A DNA stretch of 42,928 bases, taken from Streptomyces coryli. Its GTDB lineage: Bacteria; Actinomycetota; Actinomycetes; Streptomycetales; Streptomycetaceae. The DNA lies in contig NZ_JAAKZV010000042.1 in the NCBI RefSeq assembly GCF_011044975.1, positions 1 through 42,928 on the forward strand. The letters run 5' to 3'. Below the pieces are notes generated by a model, which was not told the origin of the DNA, searched no databases, and was given only the letters and a program-made list of their open reading frames with translations. Every line of letters starts with the position of its first letter. The first letter of the stretch is position 1. A program made the translations under genes and the position numbers. Positions 15,651 through 24,413 of this stretch are shown here, piece by piece.

Positions 15651-17258
15651 TCAGTACAGCTTGAGGCCCTTCAGCACGTCGTCGTACAGCTCCTCCCCCT
15701 TGGGCCGCGCCCAGCCCTCGGCCGGCATCGACACCCGGATCCGCCAGTACTTGGAGCCGTCGGGCACCAGCAGCTCCTGCCAGCGATACCGGTACGTATC
15801 GTCCGAGGTGCTGCTGTAGGGGACGTAGTCGACGTTGGTCACCCAGCCCTCCCTGCCGTCGACGGTCGCCTTCTCCTGCGTCACCTTCGCGTCCTTGATC
15901 TCCGTACCGTTGCTCCCGCCCTTGCGGTAGTGGTCGGCCCACTCCGGACCCTTGGGCTTGAGCGCGTCGGTGTCTTCCGCGGTGTCGTACCGCTCGACCA
16001 TGACCGTGAAGACCGCGCTCGGGTCGCGGAAATTGATCAGGCCGTCGTGAGAGGTGCTCACCTCGCGTTTGTAGTCCTTCGGCACCGCCACCTCGGCCTG
16101 CAGCGCCTCCCGCTCGACGCGGACCTCCCAGCCCTCCGGCAGCCCGCCGCCGCCGAACGGGTTCGCGAAGATCAGCACCAGCGCGACCGCGACGGCGACG
16201 AGGCCGCCGAGGAACCCGTACTGCCGCTTGCGGCTGCCGGCCAGCACCGGCGGCACCCACTGGCTGCCGGCGACGGTGGGCGCCAGCCCGGGGTCGTACG
16301 CCATGGTGGGCGCGGGCGCCGCCAGCGACCGCAGCGTGCGGCGCACCTCGGCGGCGTCCGGGCGGGCCGCCGGGTCCTTGCGCAGCAGCTGCATGATCAC
16401 GCCGGCCAGCGGCCCGGCGGCCCTGGCCGGCGTCTGCGGCTCGGTGGAGAGCACGGACTGCAGGGTGGCCGGGGTGTTGGTGCGGCGGAACGGCGAGACG
16501 CCCTCGGTCGCGGCGTACAGCACCACGCCCAGCGACCACAGGTCGGACGCGGGCCCGGGGCGCTGCCCGAGCACCCGCTCGGGCGCGATGAACTCCGGCG
16601 ACCCGACGAACCCGCCGGTGTCGGTCAGCGACGTCTCGCCCTCGATCTGCGCGATCCCGAAGTCGGTGAGGATGACGCGGTCGTGCCGCCCGAGCATGAC
16701 GTTGTCCGGTTTTACGTCCCGGTGCAGGATGCCCGCCGCGTGCGCGGCCTCGAGCGCGCCCAGCACCTCGGCCCCGATCCGGGCGGCCTCGACCGCACTG
16801 ACCGTGCCCTCCCGCAATACGTCCCCGAGCGAGCGCCCCTGCACGAACTCCATGACGATCCAGGGCTGCCCGTCCTCGACGGCCACGTCATGGACGTTGA
16901 CCACCGCGGGATGGTCGAGCCGGGCCGCGGCGCGCGCCTCGCGCCGCATCCGCTCGAACATCTTCTCCCGCTCCCGCTCGGTGAGATGGTCCGGAACCCG
17001 CGGCTCCTTGACCGCCACCTCCCGGTCGACGGTCTCGTCCTGCGCCCGCCACACGGTCCCCATGCCCCCGTGCCCGAGCTTGGCGAGCAGCCGGTACCGC
17101 CCGGCGATCAGCCGCCCGGTGCCGGGCGCGGGCGGCTCCTGCGGCACGACCTGCGTCGGCACGTGCGCCGCCTGCTCGGTGGGCGCATCGGGCTCGTACG
17201 GAACCTGCCCTAACTCCCCGGGCTGCGGCGGCTGTTGCGGTCCCCCATGGTTCGTCAT
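15651..17258 (-). CDS. Membrane Ser/Thr protein kinase (PknB type)
   Basis: A 535-residue receptor-like Hanks kinase. The kinase domain spans about 50-312, with glycine loop LGHGGMGTVW (60-69), catalytic lysine K83 (AVKEP), HRDVKPDN (D180), DFG (D198) and the APE-type SPEFIAPE. A Pro-rich juxtamembrane stretch leads to one membrane helix (348-366), then an extracellular domain of about 165 residues without PASTA repeats. That domain has no match I recognise; it is Trp/Tyr-rich and may sense a ligand. ATG 17258 is preferred over the GTG at 17264 because AAGGA lies 7 bp before it. It is divergent from an esterase gene. Confidence 0.92.
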   Translation of the reverse strand: MTNHGGPQQPPQPGELGQVPYEPDAPTEQAAHVPTQVVPQEPPAPGTGRLIAGRYRLLAKLGHGGMGTVWRAQDETVDREVAVKEPRVPDHLTEREREKMFERMRREARAAARLDHPAVVNVHDVAVEDGQPWIVMEFVQGRSLGDVLREGTVSAVEAARIGAEVLGALEAAHAAGILHRDVKPDNVMLGRHDRVILTDFGIAQIEGETSLTDTGGFVGSPEFIAPERVLGQRPGPASDLWSLGVVLYAATEGVSPFRRTNTPATLQSVLSTEPQTPARAAGPLAGVIMQLLRKDPAARPDAAEVRRTLRSLAAPAPTMAYDPGLAPTVAGSQWVPPVLAGSRKRQYGFLGGLVAVAVALVLIFANPFGGGGLPEGWEVRVEREALQAEVAVPKDYKREVSTSHDGLINFRDPSAVFTVMVERYDTAEDTDALKPKGPEWADHYRKGGSNGTEIKDAKVTQEKATVDGREGWVTNVDYVPYSSTSDDTYRYRWQELLVPDGSKYWRIRVSMPAEGWARPKGEELYDDVLKGLKLY

Positions 17259-17360
17259 GCGCACATCCTTACGCAGCCTTCACCGGTGGCCGCAGGTGGA
17301 ATACGGGAGCGATACACCTCCGTGACACGGTCGCCGCAGGGGGATTAAGGTCCGGGATCC

Positions 17361-18494
17361 ATGACAGTCCAGGGCACGGTGGCGGCCGGTTTCGAAGCGG
17401 TGCGGGACGAGCTCGCCGCCTTCCTCGCGGGCGCGGAGCACGCGCCGGGCGCGCAGCTGGTGGTGCACCGCGGCGGCGAGCGGGTGGTGGATCTGTGGTC
17501 GGACGGGGTGAGCGGGGAGTCGCTGCTCGGGGTCTTCTCGTCGACCAAGGGCGCGGCGTATCTGGTGACCGCGCTCCTCGTCCAGGACGGCGTGCTGGAT
17601 CTGGACCGGACCGTAGCCTCGTACTGGCCGGAGTTCGCCGCCGAGGGCAAGGGTGGGGTCACGCTGCGCGAGCTGCTCGCGCACCGGGCCGGGGTGGTCG
17701 GCCTTGACGCCGGCTTCTCCCAGGAGGAGCTGGCCGACGACCGGGCGATCGCGGCGCTGCTGGCCGGGCAGCGGCCGTTCTGGCAGCCGGGGCGGTTCTT
17801 CGGCTATCACGGGTACGTGATCGGGGCGCTGGTCGGCGAGGTGGTGTTCCGGGCCACCGGGCGCACGCTGCAGGAGTGGTACGAGGAGCGGATCCGCGCC
17901 CCGTATGGCCTCGATCTGTGGCTCGGCCTCCCGGAGTCGGAGGAGCCGCGCTTCCTCTCCACGCTGCCGATGCTGCCGACGCCGGAGCAGCGGGCCGAGA
18001 TCAAGGCAGCGGCGTACACCCCGTACAGCCTGACCGGTATCGCCTACAACGAGCACGCGCCCGGCAGCGTAGCCCTGGAGGACTTCCCCAACTCCCGTAC
18101 GGTGCGGGCGAACGGCCAGGCGTCGGTGGGCGGCATCGGCTCCGCGCGCGGGCTGTCCGGCATGTACGCGGCGGCCGTCTTCGGGCTGGATGGCCGGGAC
18201 CCCTTCCTGAAGCCGGACACCGCCGCCGAGTTCGCCCGCATCCACTCCGAGGGCAAGGACCTGGTGAGCGGCACCCCGAAGGCCTTCGGCCTCGGCTTCC
18301 ACAGCTTCGCCACCCACTTCTCCTCCATCGCCGCCGACGCCTTCGGCCACAGCGGCGCCTCAGGCTCCCTCGCCTTCGCCGACCCGCGCCAGGGCTTCAC
18401 CTACGCCTATACGCGCCGCCGTTACGCCTATCCGGGCGGCGCGGCACCGGAGAACGAGCGTCTGTTGTGGGCGGTGGTGAGGTCGCTCGGCTGA
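17361..18494 (+). CDS. Serine beta-lactamase-like esterase (family VIII, EstB-like)
   Basis: A 377-residue protein of the beta-lactamase/class C-like superfamily. The nucleophile motif is S60-S-T-K63, the tyrosine motif lies in GRFFGYHGYVIG (where class C enzymes have YxN), and the third motif is HSGASGS near residue 330. No signal peptide is present. Cytoplasmic members with this pattern are usually family VIII carboxylesterases rather than beta-lactamases, and some hydrolyse drug esters. The ATG at 17361 has no strong ribosome-binding site. It is divergent from the kinase gene across 102 bp and convergent with the SDR gene, 16 bp apart. Confidence 0.85.
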   Translation: MTVQGTVAAGFEAVRDELAAFLAGAEHAPGAQLVVHRGGERVVDLWSDGVSGESLLGVFSSTKGAAYLVTALLVQDGVLDLDRTVASYWPEFAAEGKGGVTLRELLAHRAGVVGLDAGFSQEELADDRAIAALLAGQRPFWQPGRFFGYHGYVIGALVGEVVFRATGRTLQEWYEERIRAPYGLDLWLGLPESEEPRFLSTLPMLPTPEQRAEIKAAAYTPYSLTGIAYNEHAPGSVALEDFPNSRTVRANGQASVGGIGSARGLSGMYAAAVFGLDGRDPFLKPDTAAEFARIHSEGKDLVSGTPKAFGLGFHSFATHFSSIAADAFGHSGASGSLAFADPRQGFTYAYTRRRYAYPGGAAPENERLLWAVVRSLG

Positions 18495-18510
18495 CGAAAG
18501 CGGGCGTGCC

Positions 18511-19197
18511 TCACGCCGCGTTCGACCCGGCGGACAGCGTCTGCTTGACGTACCGCGTCGTCTCGTCGGCGAGGATCTCGCCCAGGCCCGTCTCCAGGCC
18601 GCGCAGGGCCTGGGCCGCGACCTCGGCGGGGTCGGCCTTCTGGTCGGCGGGGACGGCCGCGGCCATGTCGGTGTCCATGTAACCGACGTGCAGCGCCGAG
18701 ATGTTGATGCCGCGGGGTGCCAGTTCCTCGCGGGTGGCGTTGGTCAGCGCCCAGGCCGCGGCCTTCGCGGCGGCGTAGGAGCCGAGGCCTGCCGGGTGCA
18801 GCCAGGACAGGACGGAGAGGACGTTGAGTACGTCGCCGCCGCCGTTGCGCTCGATGACGGGGGCGAAGGCGCGGGTCACGGCGAGCGGGCCGAAGAAGTT
18901 CGTCTCCATCTCCAGCCGGACCGCGGCCGGGTCGCCCGCGATGAGCGGCGTGGCGGTGGAGATGCCCGCGTTGTTCACCAGCAGCGTCGCGTCGGCGGCG
19001 GTACGGGCCGCGGCCAGGATCGACTCCTCGTCGGTCACGTCCAGCCGCAGCGGCGTGACGCCCGGCAGGTCCACTGTCCCGGGACGGCGGGCCGCCGCGT
19101 AGACCTTCGCGCCGCGCTCCACGAGCTGGGCGGACAGGTGCCGGCCAAGCCCCCGGTTGGCGCCGGTGACCACCGCTACCGCGTTCTTGAGCTCCAT
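18511..19197 (-). CDS. Short-chain dehydrogenase/reductase (SDR)
   Basis: A 228-residue classical SDR: TGANRGLG nucleotide-binding motif (11-18), NNAG (75-78), and the active site with Ser near 128-131, Y141 and K145 (YAAAK). The family reduces or oxidises carbonyl/alcohol groups with NAD(P)H. The Arg in the glycine motif region and an AARRPG stretch after strand 2 favour NADP. I chose ATG 19197 because GGAG lies 10 bp upstream; ATG 19212 is an in-frame alternative. It is divergent from a TetR gene with a perfect palindrome between the two, so the SDR is very likely the repressed target. Confidence 0.88.
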   Translation of the reverse strand: MELKNAVAVVTGANRGLGRHLSAQLVERGAKVYAAARRPGTVDLPGVTPLRLDVTDEESILAAARTAADATLLVNNAGISTATPLIAGDPAAVRLEMETNFFGPLAVTRAFAPVIERNGGGDVLNVLSVLSWLHPAGLGSYAAAKAAAWALTNATREELAPRGINISALHVGYMDTDMAAAVPADQKADPAEVAAQALRGLETGLGEILADETTRYVKQTLSAGSNAA

Positions 19198-19216
19198 GAT
19201 CACGTGCTCCATTCAC

Positions 19217-19242
19217 TTTTAGATGATGGACACCATCTAAAA
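19217..19242. promoter_or_regulatory. TetR-type operator between SDR and TetR genes
   Basis: TTTTAGATG (19217-19225) and CATCTAAAA (19234-19242) form a perfect 9-bp inverted repeat with an 8-bp spacer. It is centred 33 bp from the SDR start and about 66 bp from the TetR start, and it is much more A/T-rich than its surroundings. A TAGAAT hexamer at 19250-19255 could be the -10 of the TetR gene. Confidence 0.75.
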
Positions 19243-19294
19243 CCCGGTCTAGAATAGATGTCAAGTGACATCCAATCGAGAGGTGGCCGGGCTC

Positions 19295-19861
19295 ATGGGA
19301 CGCGTATCGCAGGCGCAGGCGGAGGAGAACCGCCGACGGGTGGTGGAGACCGCGTCGCGGCTGTTCCGCGAGCAGGGCACCCACGTCAGCGTCGCCGACC
19401 TGATGAAGGCGGCCGGGCTGACCCACGGCGGCTTCTACAAGCAGTTCCCCTCCAAGGAAGCGCTCGTCGACGAGGCCACCACCCACGCCTTCGACGAGCT
19501 CACCCGGCTCCATCAGGACGGGCTCGAACGGCACGCCGGACGGCGCGACACCGCCCAGCGGGCGCTGATCGACGCCTACCTCTCCACCGAGCACCGCGAC
19601 AGCGTGGCGGACGGGTGCCCCGTCGCCGCGCTCGCCACCGACATGGCGCGCGACGGCGGAGACCGCGCGGCCCGCCGCGTATACACCGAGGGGGTGGGCG
19701 ACTTCGCCGAGCTGCTCGCCACCGACGACGAGGACGGCATCACGCGGCTGTGCACCATGCTCGGCGCCCTGGTCCTGTCCCGCGCCACCAAGGGCTCCCC
19801 GCTCTCCGAGGAGATCCTCACCGCCGCGCACGCGGCGCTGACCGCACAGAAAGCCGGCTGA
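19295..19861 (+). CDS. TetR/AcrR-family repressor
   Basis: A 188-residue regulator with an N-terminal helix-turn-helix (about 10-55; the recognition region reads THGGFYKQFPSKEALV) and a C-terminal ligand-binding domain. I place the start at ATG 19295 after GAGAGG; GTG 19265 is in frame but lacks a ribosome-binding site. The HTH type GLTHGGFYKQFPSK is seen in repressors that control neighbouring oxidoreductases. Its operator is probably the palindrome at 19217-19242, allowing repression of both the SDR gene and its own operon. One base separates its stop from the next start, so the oxidoreductase downstream is coexpressed. Confidence 0.9.
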   Translation: MGRVSQAQAEENRRRVVETASRLFREQGTHVSVADLMKAAGLTHGGFYKQFPSKEALVDEATTHAFDELTRLHQDGLERHAGRRDTAQRALIDAYLSTEHRDSVADGCPVAALATDMARDGGDRAARRVYTEGVGDFAELLATDDEDGITRLCTMLGALVLSRATKGSPLSEEILTAAHAALTAQKAG

Positions 19862-19862
19862 C

Positions 19863-20864
19863 ATGAAGGCATTCGTCGTCGACTCGTACGGCAAGGACGG
19901 CCTGCACGCCGCCGACGTACCCGAACCCGCGGTCGGGGCCGGGGACGTCCTGGTCCGGGTACGGGCGGCCGGCATCAACCCGCTGGACAAGATGGTCCGC
20001 GACGGCGAGTTCAAGCAGCTGCTGAAGTACCGCACCCCGTTCGTGCTCGGCCACGACGTCGCCGGCGTCGTGACCCGAGTCGGCGCCGATGTCCGGGACT
20101 TCAAGGCAGGTGACGAGGTCTACGCCCGCCCCCGCGATCTGCGCATCGGCACCTTCGCCGAGTACATCGCCATCGACCGGGCCGACGTCGCCCTCAAGCC
20201 GAGCTCACTCACCATGGAAGAAGCCGCCGCCGTCCCGCTGGTCGCGCTCGCCGCCTGGCAGGCACTGGTCGATGTCGCGCAGATCAAGCCCGGCCGGCAG
20301 GTCCTCGTCCACGCCGGCGCGGGCGGCCTGGGCTCGACCGTGATCCAGCTCGCCAAGCACCTCGGCGCCTCGGTCACCACCACCGTGAACGGCAAGGACG
20401 CGGACAAGGCCCGCACCCTCGGCGCGGACCACGTCATCGACTACACGACGACCGACTTCGCCGAGCAGCCCGCCGCGTACGACCTTGTGCTCGACTCCCT
20501 CGGCGGCGAGAACCTGACGAAGTCCCTGACGGTCCTCAAGCCGGGCGGCCTGGCGATCAGCGTCGTCGGCCCGCCGGACCCCGCCTTCGCCGCGCAGGTC
20601 GGCAAGCCGCTGCTGAAGCCGGTCATGGGACTGCTGAGCCGCAAGGTCCGGGCGCGGGCCAGGAAGCTCGGGGTCCGCTACGCGTTCTTCTTCATGCGCG
20701 CCGACGGCGCTCAACTGAAGGCGCTCGCCGCGCTGTACGACGCGGGGACCCTGGTCCCGGTACTCGACCGCACCTTCCCCTTCGACGAGACCCTCGACGC
20801 CATGGCGTACGTCGAGAACGGCCGCGCCAAGGGCAAGATCGTCGTCACCCTCCCCACCAGCTGA
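19863..20864 (+). CDS. NADP-dependent quinone-oxidoreductase-like protein (MDR superfamily)
   Basis: A 333-residue zinc-independent medium-chain dehydrogenase/reductase. It has the GroES-like N-terminal half (FVLGHDVAGVV; GDEVYARP) and a Rossmann half with VLVHAGAGGLGSTVIQLAKHLGA. The cysteines that bind structural or catalytic zinc in alcohol dehydrogenases are absent, as in quinone reductases of the QOR/zeta-crystallin group. It should reduce quinones or alpha,beta-unsaturated carbonyls with NADPH. It begins 1 bp after the TetR stop and so belongs to the TetR operon; with the divergent SDR this makes a small redox module, perhaps for electrophile detoxification. The gene ends 6 bp before a convergent TetR gene. 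Confidence 0.9.
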   Translation: MKAFVVDSYGKDGLHAADVPEPAVGAGDVLVRVRAAGINPLDKMVRDGEFKQLLKYRTPFVLGHDVAGVVTRVGADVRDFKAGDEVYARPRDLRIGTFAEYIAIDRADVALKPSSLTMEEAAAVPLVALAAWQALVDVAQIKPGRQVLVHAGAGGLGSTVIQLAKHLGASVTTTVNGKDADKARTLGADHVIDYTTTDFAEQPAAYDLVLDSLGGENLTKSLTVLKPGGLAISVVGPPDPAFAAQVGKPLLKPVMGLLSRKVRARARKLGVRYAFFFMRADGAQLKALAALYDAGTLVPVLDRTFPFDETLDAMAYVENGRAKGKIVVTLPTS

Positions 20865-20870
20865 CGGTCT

Positions 20871-21503
20871 CTACGCGCTCCGGTACGCCCGCAGAAAGGT
20901 GTGCACGCCCGCGACGATGAGCGGCCGGACGCGGGCGTCCTCCGCGGCGTTCGCGGAGCCGAGCCGGTCCAGCGCGACGCCGAAGGTCAGCGCGATGAAC
21001 TGGTCGGCCGCGAGCCGGGGGTCGGGCACCTCGAGCAGCCCGGCCGCGGCAAAGGCGGCGAACCGCTCGGCGAGCGCCTCGTCGGGGGCGTCGGCCATCG
21101 AGCTGTAGCCCTGCCGCTGCAGCCGGCCGGACTCCGCCCGGACCAGCCGCTGCAGCGTCGCGTACTCCGCCGAGCCGAGCATGTCGGTCGCGATCCGCAT
21201 CGCGAACGTGACCAGGGCGTCCTCGAGACCCGCGGCCCGGGTGCGGTCGGTCAGGGTGTCGTCGAGGGTGCGCCGGATCGTGGTGATCAGCGACTGGCCG
21301 ACGTCGTCGACGACCGCTTTGAGCAGCGTCCGCTTGTCGCCGAAGTAGTCGTAGACGGTCCGCTTGGACACCCCGGCCTTGGCGGCGACCGCGTCGACGC
21401 TGGTCCGGTCGAAGCCGTCGGCGAGAAACAGGTCCCGGGCCGCGGAGAGGATGGCGGCCCGTTTCCGCGTGGACCCCTCGCGCAGTGTCTTCGTGGCCGG
21501 CAT
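20871..21503 (-). CDS. TetR-family regulator, divergent from the two-component system
   Basis: A 210-residue TetR protein. The helix-turn-helix (about 15-60) has the SVDAVAAKAGVSKRTVYDYFGDKRTLL signature split over two helices, and the C-terminal half is a generic ligand-binding domain with an AefR-like look. I use ATG 21503; GTG 21509 is possible. Its start lies 51 bp from that of the histidine kinase, and a palindrome sits between the two, so it probably represses itself and the kinase/response-regulator/ABC exporter genes. The effector could be a drug exported by that system; this is inference. Confidence 0.88.
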   Translation of the reverse strand: MPATKTLREGSTRKRAAILSAARDLFLADGFDRTSVDAVAAKAGVSKRTVYDYFGDKRTLLKAVVDDVGQSLITTIRRTLDDTLTDRTRAAGLEDALVTFAMRIATDMLGSAEYATLQRLVRAESGRLQRQGYSSMADAPDEALAERFAAFAAAGLLEVPDPRLAADQFIALTFGVALDRLGSANAAEDARVRPLIVAGVHTFLRAYRSA

Positions 21504-21520
21504 GGTCACATCGTAACCGA

Positions 21521-21543
21521 ACTACACTGCACGGTGTAGTGTA
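21521..21543. promoter_or_regulatory. Overlapping dyads, probable TetR operator
   Basis: ACTACAC (21521-21527) and GTGTAGT (21534-21540) form a perfect inverted repeat with a 6-bp spacer. A second dyad, TACACT (21523-21528) and AGTGTA (21538-21543), overlaps it. The element lies 18 bp from the TetR start and 12 bp from the histidine-kinase start, so it covers the promoter or start region of both. Confidence 0.7.
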
Positions 21544-21554
21544 ATCTGGAAGTC

Positions 21555-22790
21555 ATGACGTCACTGGAGAAGGAGGCTCCGCGGGCGCTGCTCGCGGGGG
21601 CTTCGCGCCGGTGGATACGTCTGCTGCCGTGGGGCCTGGCCTTCGTGCTGTGCGTCGCGCTGCTGCCCACCACCATCCAGGTGCTCAGCGTCGATTACGG
21701 CCTGAACGGCGGCCTCGCGAGCGCCCTGGCGGTGGCGCAGGCGGCGCCGCTGCTGCTCGCCGTCGTCCGCCCGCTGCAGGCCTGGTACGTGATCTTCGCC
21801 GCGGATGTGGCCGGGGCGCTGGCCCTGCTCACCGTCGATCTGGCGGCACCTCAGGTGTGGCCGTTCCCGCCGATGGAGATCGTCGGGTACGTCGGCCTCT
21901 GCCTCGCCCTCGGTCTGCGCGAGCCGCGCCGGCGGCTGGTGCTGGTGTGGCTGGCGACGGCGGGCGCGGGCGTCGGCCTGGAGTTCGTCGCGCCCGACGG
22001 CACGCGGGGCAACGGCACGCTGCTCACCATCCTCAGCGGCGTCGCCCTCGTGCTGGCGGCCGCGCTCCGCGAGCGCTACGAGGCGCAGCGCAGGCTGGCC
22101 GAGCAGGAAACGATCAGCGAGGCCGAGCGCGGCCGGCGGACGCTGCTGGAGGAGCGCGCCCGTATCGCGCGCGAGCTGCACGACGTGGTGGCGCACCACA
22201 TGTCCGTCATCACGGTGCAGGCGGACACCGCCGCGTACCGCCACGACCTCGGCGGCCTGCCGCCGGACGTGCGGGCGGAGTTCACCTCGATCGCGGCGAC
22301 CGCGCGCGAGTCGCTCGGCGAGATGCGGCGGCTCCTCGGCGTCCTGCGCAACGAGGAGACGCGCGGCGAGCTCGCGCCCCAGCCGGGCCTGCCGCAGATC
22401 GCGCAGCTGGTGGAGGCGACCGCGAGGGCCGGCGGGTCCGTGGAGTTCACCCCCTGCGACGCCGACGTGCCCGAGGCGGTGGGCCTCTCCGCGTACCGCA
22501 TCGTCCAGGAGGCGCTCGCGAACGTCGTCCGGCACGCGCCGGGCGCCCCGACCCACGTGTCAGTGGCGGCGGACGGCGAGCGGCTCACCGTCCGCGTCGT
22601 CAACGGGCCGCCACCGAAGCCGCCCGCCGCGCCGCTCGAGGAGCGCGGCACCGGGCACGGCCTGGTCGGCATGCGCGAGCGGGTGCGGCTGGTGGGCGGC
22701 GAGCTGGACACCGGGCCGCTGCCGGACGGCGGCTTCCGGGTGGCGGCGCGGCTGCCGGTGACAGCGAACGACAACGAGGGGACGCCATGA
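21555..22790 (+). CDS. NarL-type sensor histidine kinase
   Basis: A 411-residue membrane kinase of the HPK7 (HisKA_3) class. About five hydrophobic segments occupy residues 20-170, with no large extracellular domain, so it probably senses at or within the membrane. The dimerisation/phosphoacceptor helix begins at ARIARELHDVVAHHM with H209, and the ATPase domain has the YRIVQEALANVVRHA N-box and GHGLVGMRERV G-box. Its stop overlaps the start of the response-regulator gene as ATGA. Streptomycete kinases of this type next to MacB-like exporters often respond to cell-envelope stress or antibiotics. The TetR operator just upstream adds a second control layer. Confidence 0.93.
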   Translation: MTSLEKEAPRALLAGASRRWIRLLPWGLAFVLCVALLPTTIQVLSVDYGLNGGLASALAVAQAAPLLLAVVRPLQAWYVIFAADVAGALALLTVDLAAPQVWPFPPMEIVGYVGLCLALGLREPRRRLVLVWLATAGAGVGLEFVAPDGTRGNGTLLTILSGVALVLAAALRERYEAQRRLAEQETISEAERGRRTLLEERARIARELHDVVAHHMSVITVQADTAAYRHDLGGLPPDVRAEFTSIAATARESLGEMRRLLGVLRNEETRGELAPQPGLPQIAQLVEATARAGGSVEFTPCDADVPEAVGLSAYRIVQEALANVVRHAPGAPTHVSVAADGERLTVRVVNGPPPKPPAAPLEERGTGHGLVGMRERVRLVGGELDTGPLPDGGFRVAARLPVTANDNEGTP

Positions 22791-23461
22791 CGATCCGGGT
22801 GATCATCGTCGACGACCAGGCCATGGTGCGGGCCGGCTTCGCCGCGCTGCTGGCCGCGCAGAGCGACATCGACGTGGTGGGCGAGGCCCCCGACGGCGTG
22901 CGGGGCGTCGAGCTGAGCCGGCGGACGCATCCCGACATCGTGCTGATGGACGTCCGTATGCCGGAGATGGACGGCCTGGAGGCCGCGCGCCGCCTGCTTA
23001 CGCCACCGGCGGGCGTGACGCACCGGCCGCGGGTCCTGATGCTCACCACCTTCGACGTCGACGACTACGTCTACGAGGCGCTGCGGGCGGGCGCCAGCGG
23101 CTTCCTGCTCAAGGACGCGCCCCCGGACGATCTCATCGCGGCGGTCCGCGTCGTGGCCTCGGGCGACGCGCTGCTCGCCCCCTCGGTGACCCGCCGCCTC
23201 ATCGCGGACTTCGCCCGGCAGACCCCGGCCGCCCGGGGCAAGCCCACGCTGCGGCTCAAGGCCCTGACGCAGCGCGAGACCGAGGTCCTCACCCTGGTGG
23301 CCCGCGGCCGGTCCAATACGGAGATCGCGGAGAGCCTGGTGCTGGCCGAGCAGACAGTGAAAACGCACGTCAGCCGCGTCCTCACCAAGCTCGGCCTGCG
23401 CGACCGCGCCCAGGCGGTGGTCTTCGCGTACGAGTCGGGGCTGGTGGCCGCGGGCGAGTAG
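22787..23461 (+). CDS. NarL/LuxR-family response regulator
   Basis: A 224-residue regulator with an N-terminal receiver (D10, phosphoacceptor D55 in IVLMDVRMPE, K109) and a C-terminal LuxR helix-turn-helix (about 160-215; LTQRETEVLTLVARGRSNTEIAESL and TVKTHVSRVLTKLGL). Coupled to the histidine kinase by a 4-bp ATGA overlap. The probable target is the ABC exporter operon that starts 133 bp downstream, because no terminator is evident between them and the pairing is recurrent in actinobacteria. Direct binding sites could not be recognised. Confidence 0.94.
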   Translation: MTIRVIIVDDQAMVRAGFAALLAAQSDIDVVGEAPDGVRGVELSRRTHPDIVLMDVRMPEMDGLEAARRLLTPPAGVTHRPRVLMLTTFDVDDYVYEALRAGASGFLLKDAPPDDLIAAVRVVASGDALLAPSVTRRLIADFARQTPAARGKPTLRLKALTQRETEVLTLVARGRSNTEIAESLVLAEQTVKTHVSRVLTKLGLRDRAQAVVFAYESGLVAAGE

Positions 23462-23594
23462 GGGTGGGGCCTGCCCCTCCTCCGCCCCCTACCCCGGTAG
23501 CACGTCCACATCGGCTCCCCCGTATGACGACTGGCGTACAGCCGTCCTCGCACACTCCATCCCATCAGCAGGAGAGATCGCGAAAGGGCGGATC

Positions 23595-24413
23595 ATGAGG
23601 CTACGCAGCGGCAGGCGACAGAAGGCGGACCAGGGGCCGGAGGTCGTGGGTGACCCCGGTTTCGCCGTCGAGCTGCGGGGTGTCCGGCGGCAGTACGGGC
23701 GGGGCGCGGGCGTCGTGCACGCCTTGGCGGGTGTTGACCTGGCGCTGCCGCGAGGCACCTTTACGGCCGTGATGGGTCCTTCGGGGTCGGGCAAGTCCAC
23801 GTTCCTGCAGTGCGCGGCCGGGCTGGACCGGCCGACTGCCGGGTCGGTGCGGCTGGGTGGCACGGAGATCACCGGGATGAGCGAGAACGAGCTCACTGAA
23901 CTCCGGCGCAGCCGACTCGGGTTCGTCTTCCAGGCTTTCAATCTGCTGCCGTCGCTGACAGTTGAGCAGAATGTGCTGCTGCCGATGCGGCTGGCCGGGC
24001 AACGGCAGGACCACCGCCGGGCGGCGGAGGTGCTGGGCCGGGTCGGGCTCGCCGACAAGGCGCGGCGGCGTCCCGGCGAGCTGTCCGGTGGTCAGCAGCA
24101 GCGCGTCGCCATTGCCCGCGCGCTGGTGACCAGCCCCGATGTGGTCTTCGCCGACGAGCCGACGGGTGCCCTCGACACCGGCACCGCCGCCGAGGTCCTC
24201 GGCCTGCTGCGGCACGCCGTCGACCAGCTCGGCGCCACCGTGGTGATGGTGACGCACGACCCGGCCGCCGCGGCCTGGGCGGACCGCGTGCTCTTTCTCG
24301 CCGACGGCACCTTCGCCGGCGGTCTGGAGCGCGGCTCCGCGGAGCGGATCGCGGCCCGGATGACGGCACTGACCGCCCGTAACACGCACGCCATGGCAGG
24401 GGTGGCGGCATGA
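23595..24413 (+). CDS. ABC transporter ATP-binding protein (MacB/LolD type)
   Basis: A 272-residue ATPase. Walker A is GPSGSGKST (61-69), the signature LSGGQ lies at 162-166, Walker B is VVFADE (182-187) and the H-loop is MVTHD near 226. The insertion pattern FVFQAFNLLPSLTVEQN is typical of the MacB/LolD/FtsE-like group, which work as mechanotransmitters with FtsX-type permeases instead of moving substrates through a classic channel. Its stop overlaps the start of the permease gene (ATGA), so the two make one exporter. It follows the two-component system in the same direction. Substrates in the family include peptides, macrolides and lipoproteins. Confidence 0.93.
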   Translation: MRLRSGRRQKADQGPEVVGDPGFAVELRGVRRQYGRGAGVVHALAGVDLALPRGTFTAVMGPSGSGKSTFLQCAAGLDRPTAGSVRLGGTEITGMSENELTELRRSRLGFVFQAFNLLPSLTVEQNVLLPMRLAGQRQDHRRAAEVLGRVGLADKARRRPGELSGGQQQRVAIARALVTSPDVVFADEPTGALDTGTAAEVLGLLRHAVDQLGATVVMVTHDPAAAAWADRVLFLADGTFAGGLERGSAERIAARMTALTARNTHAMAGVAA

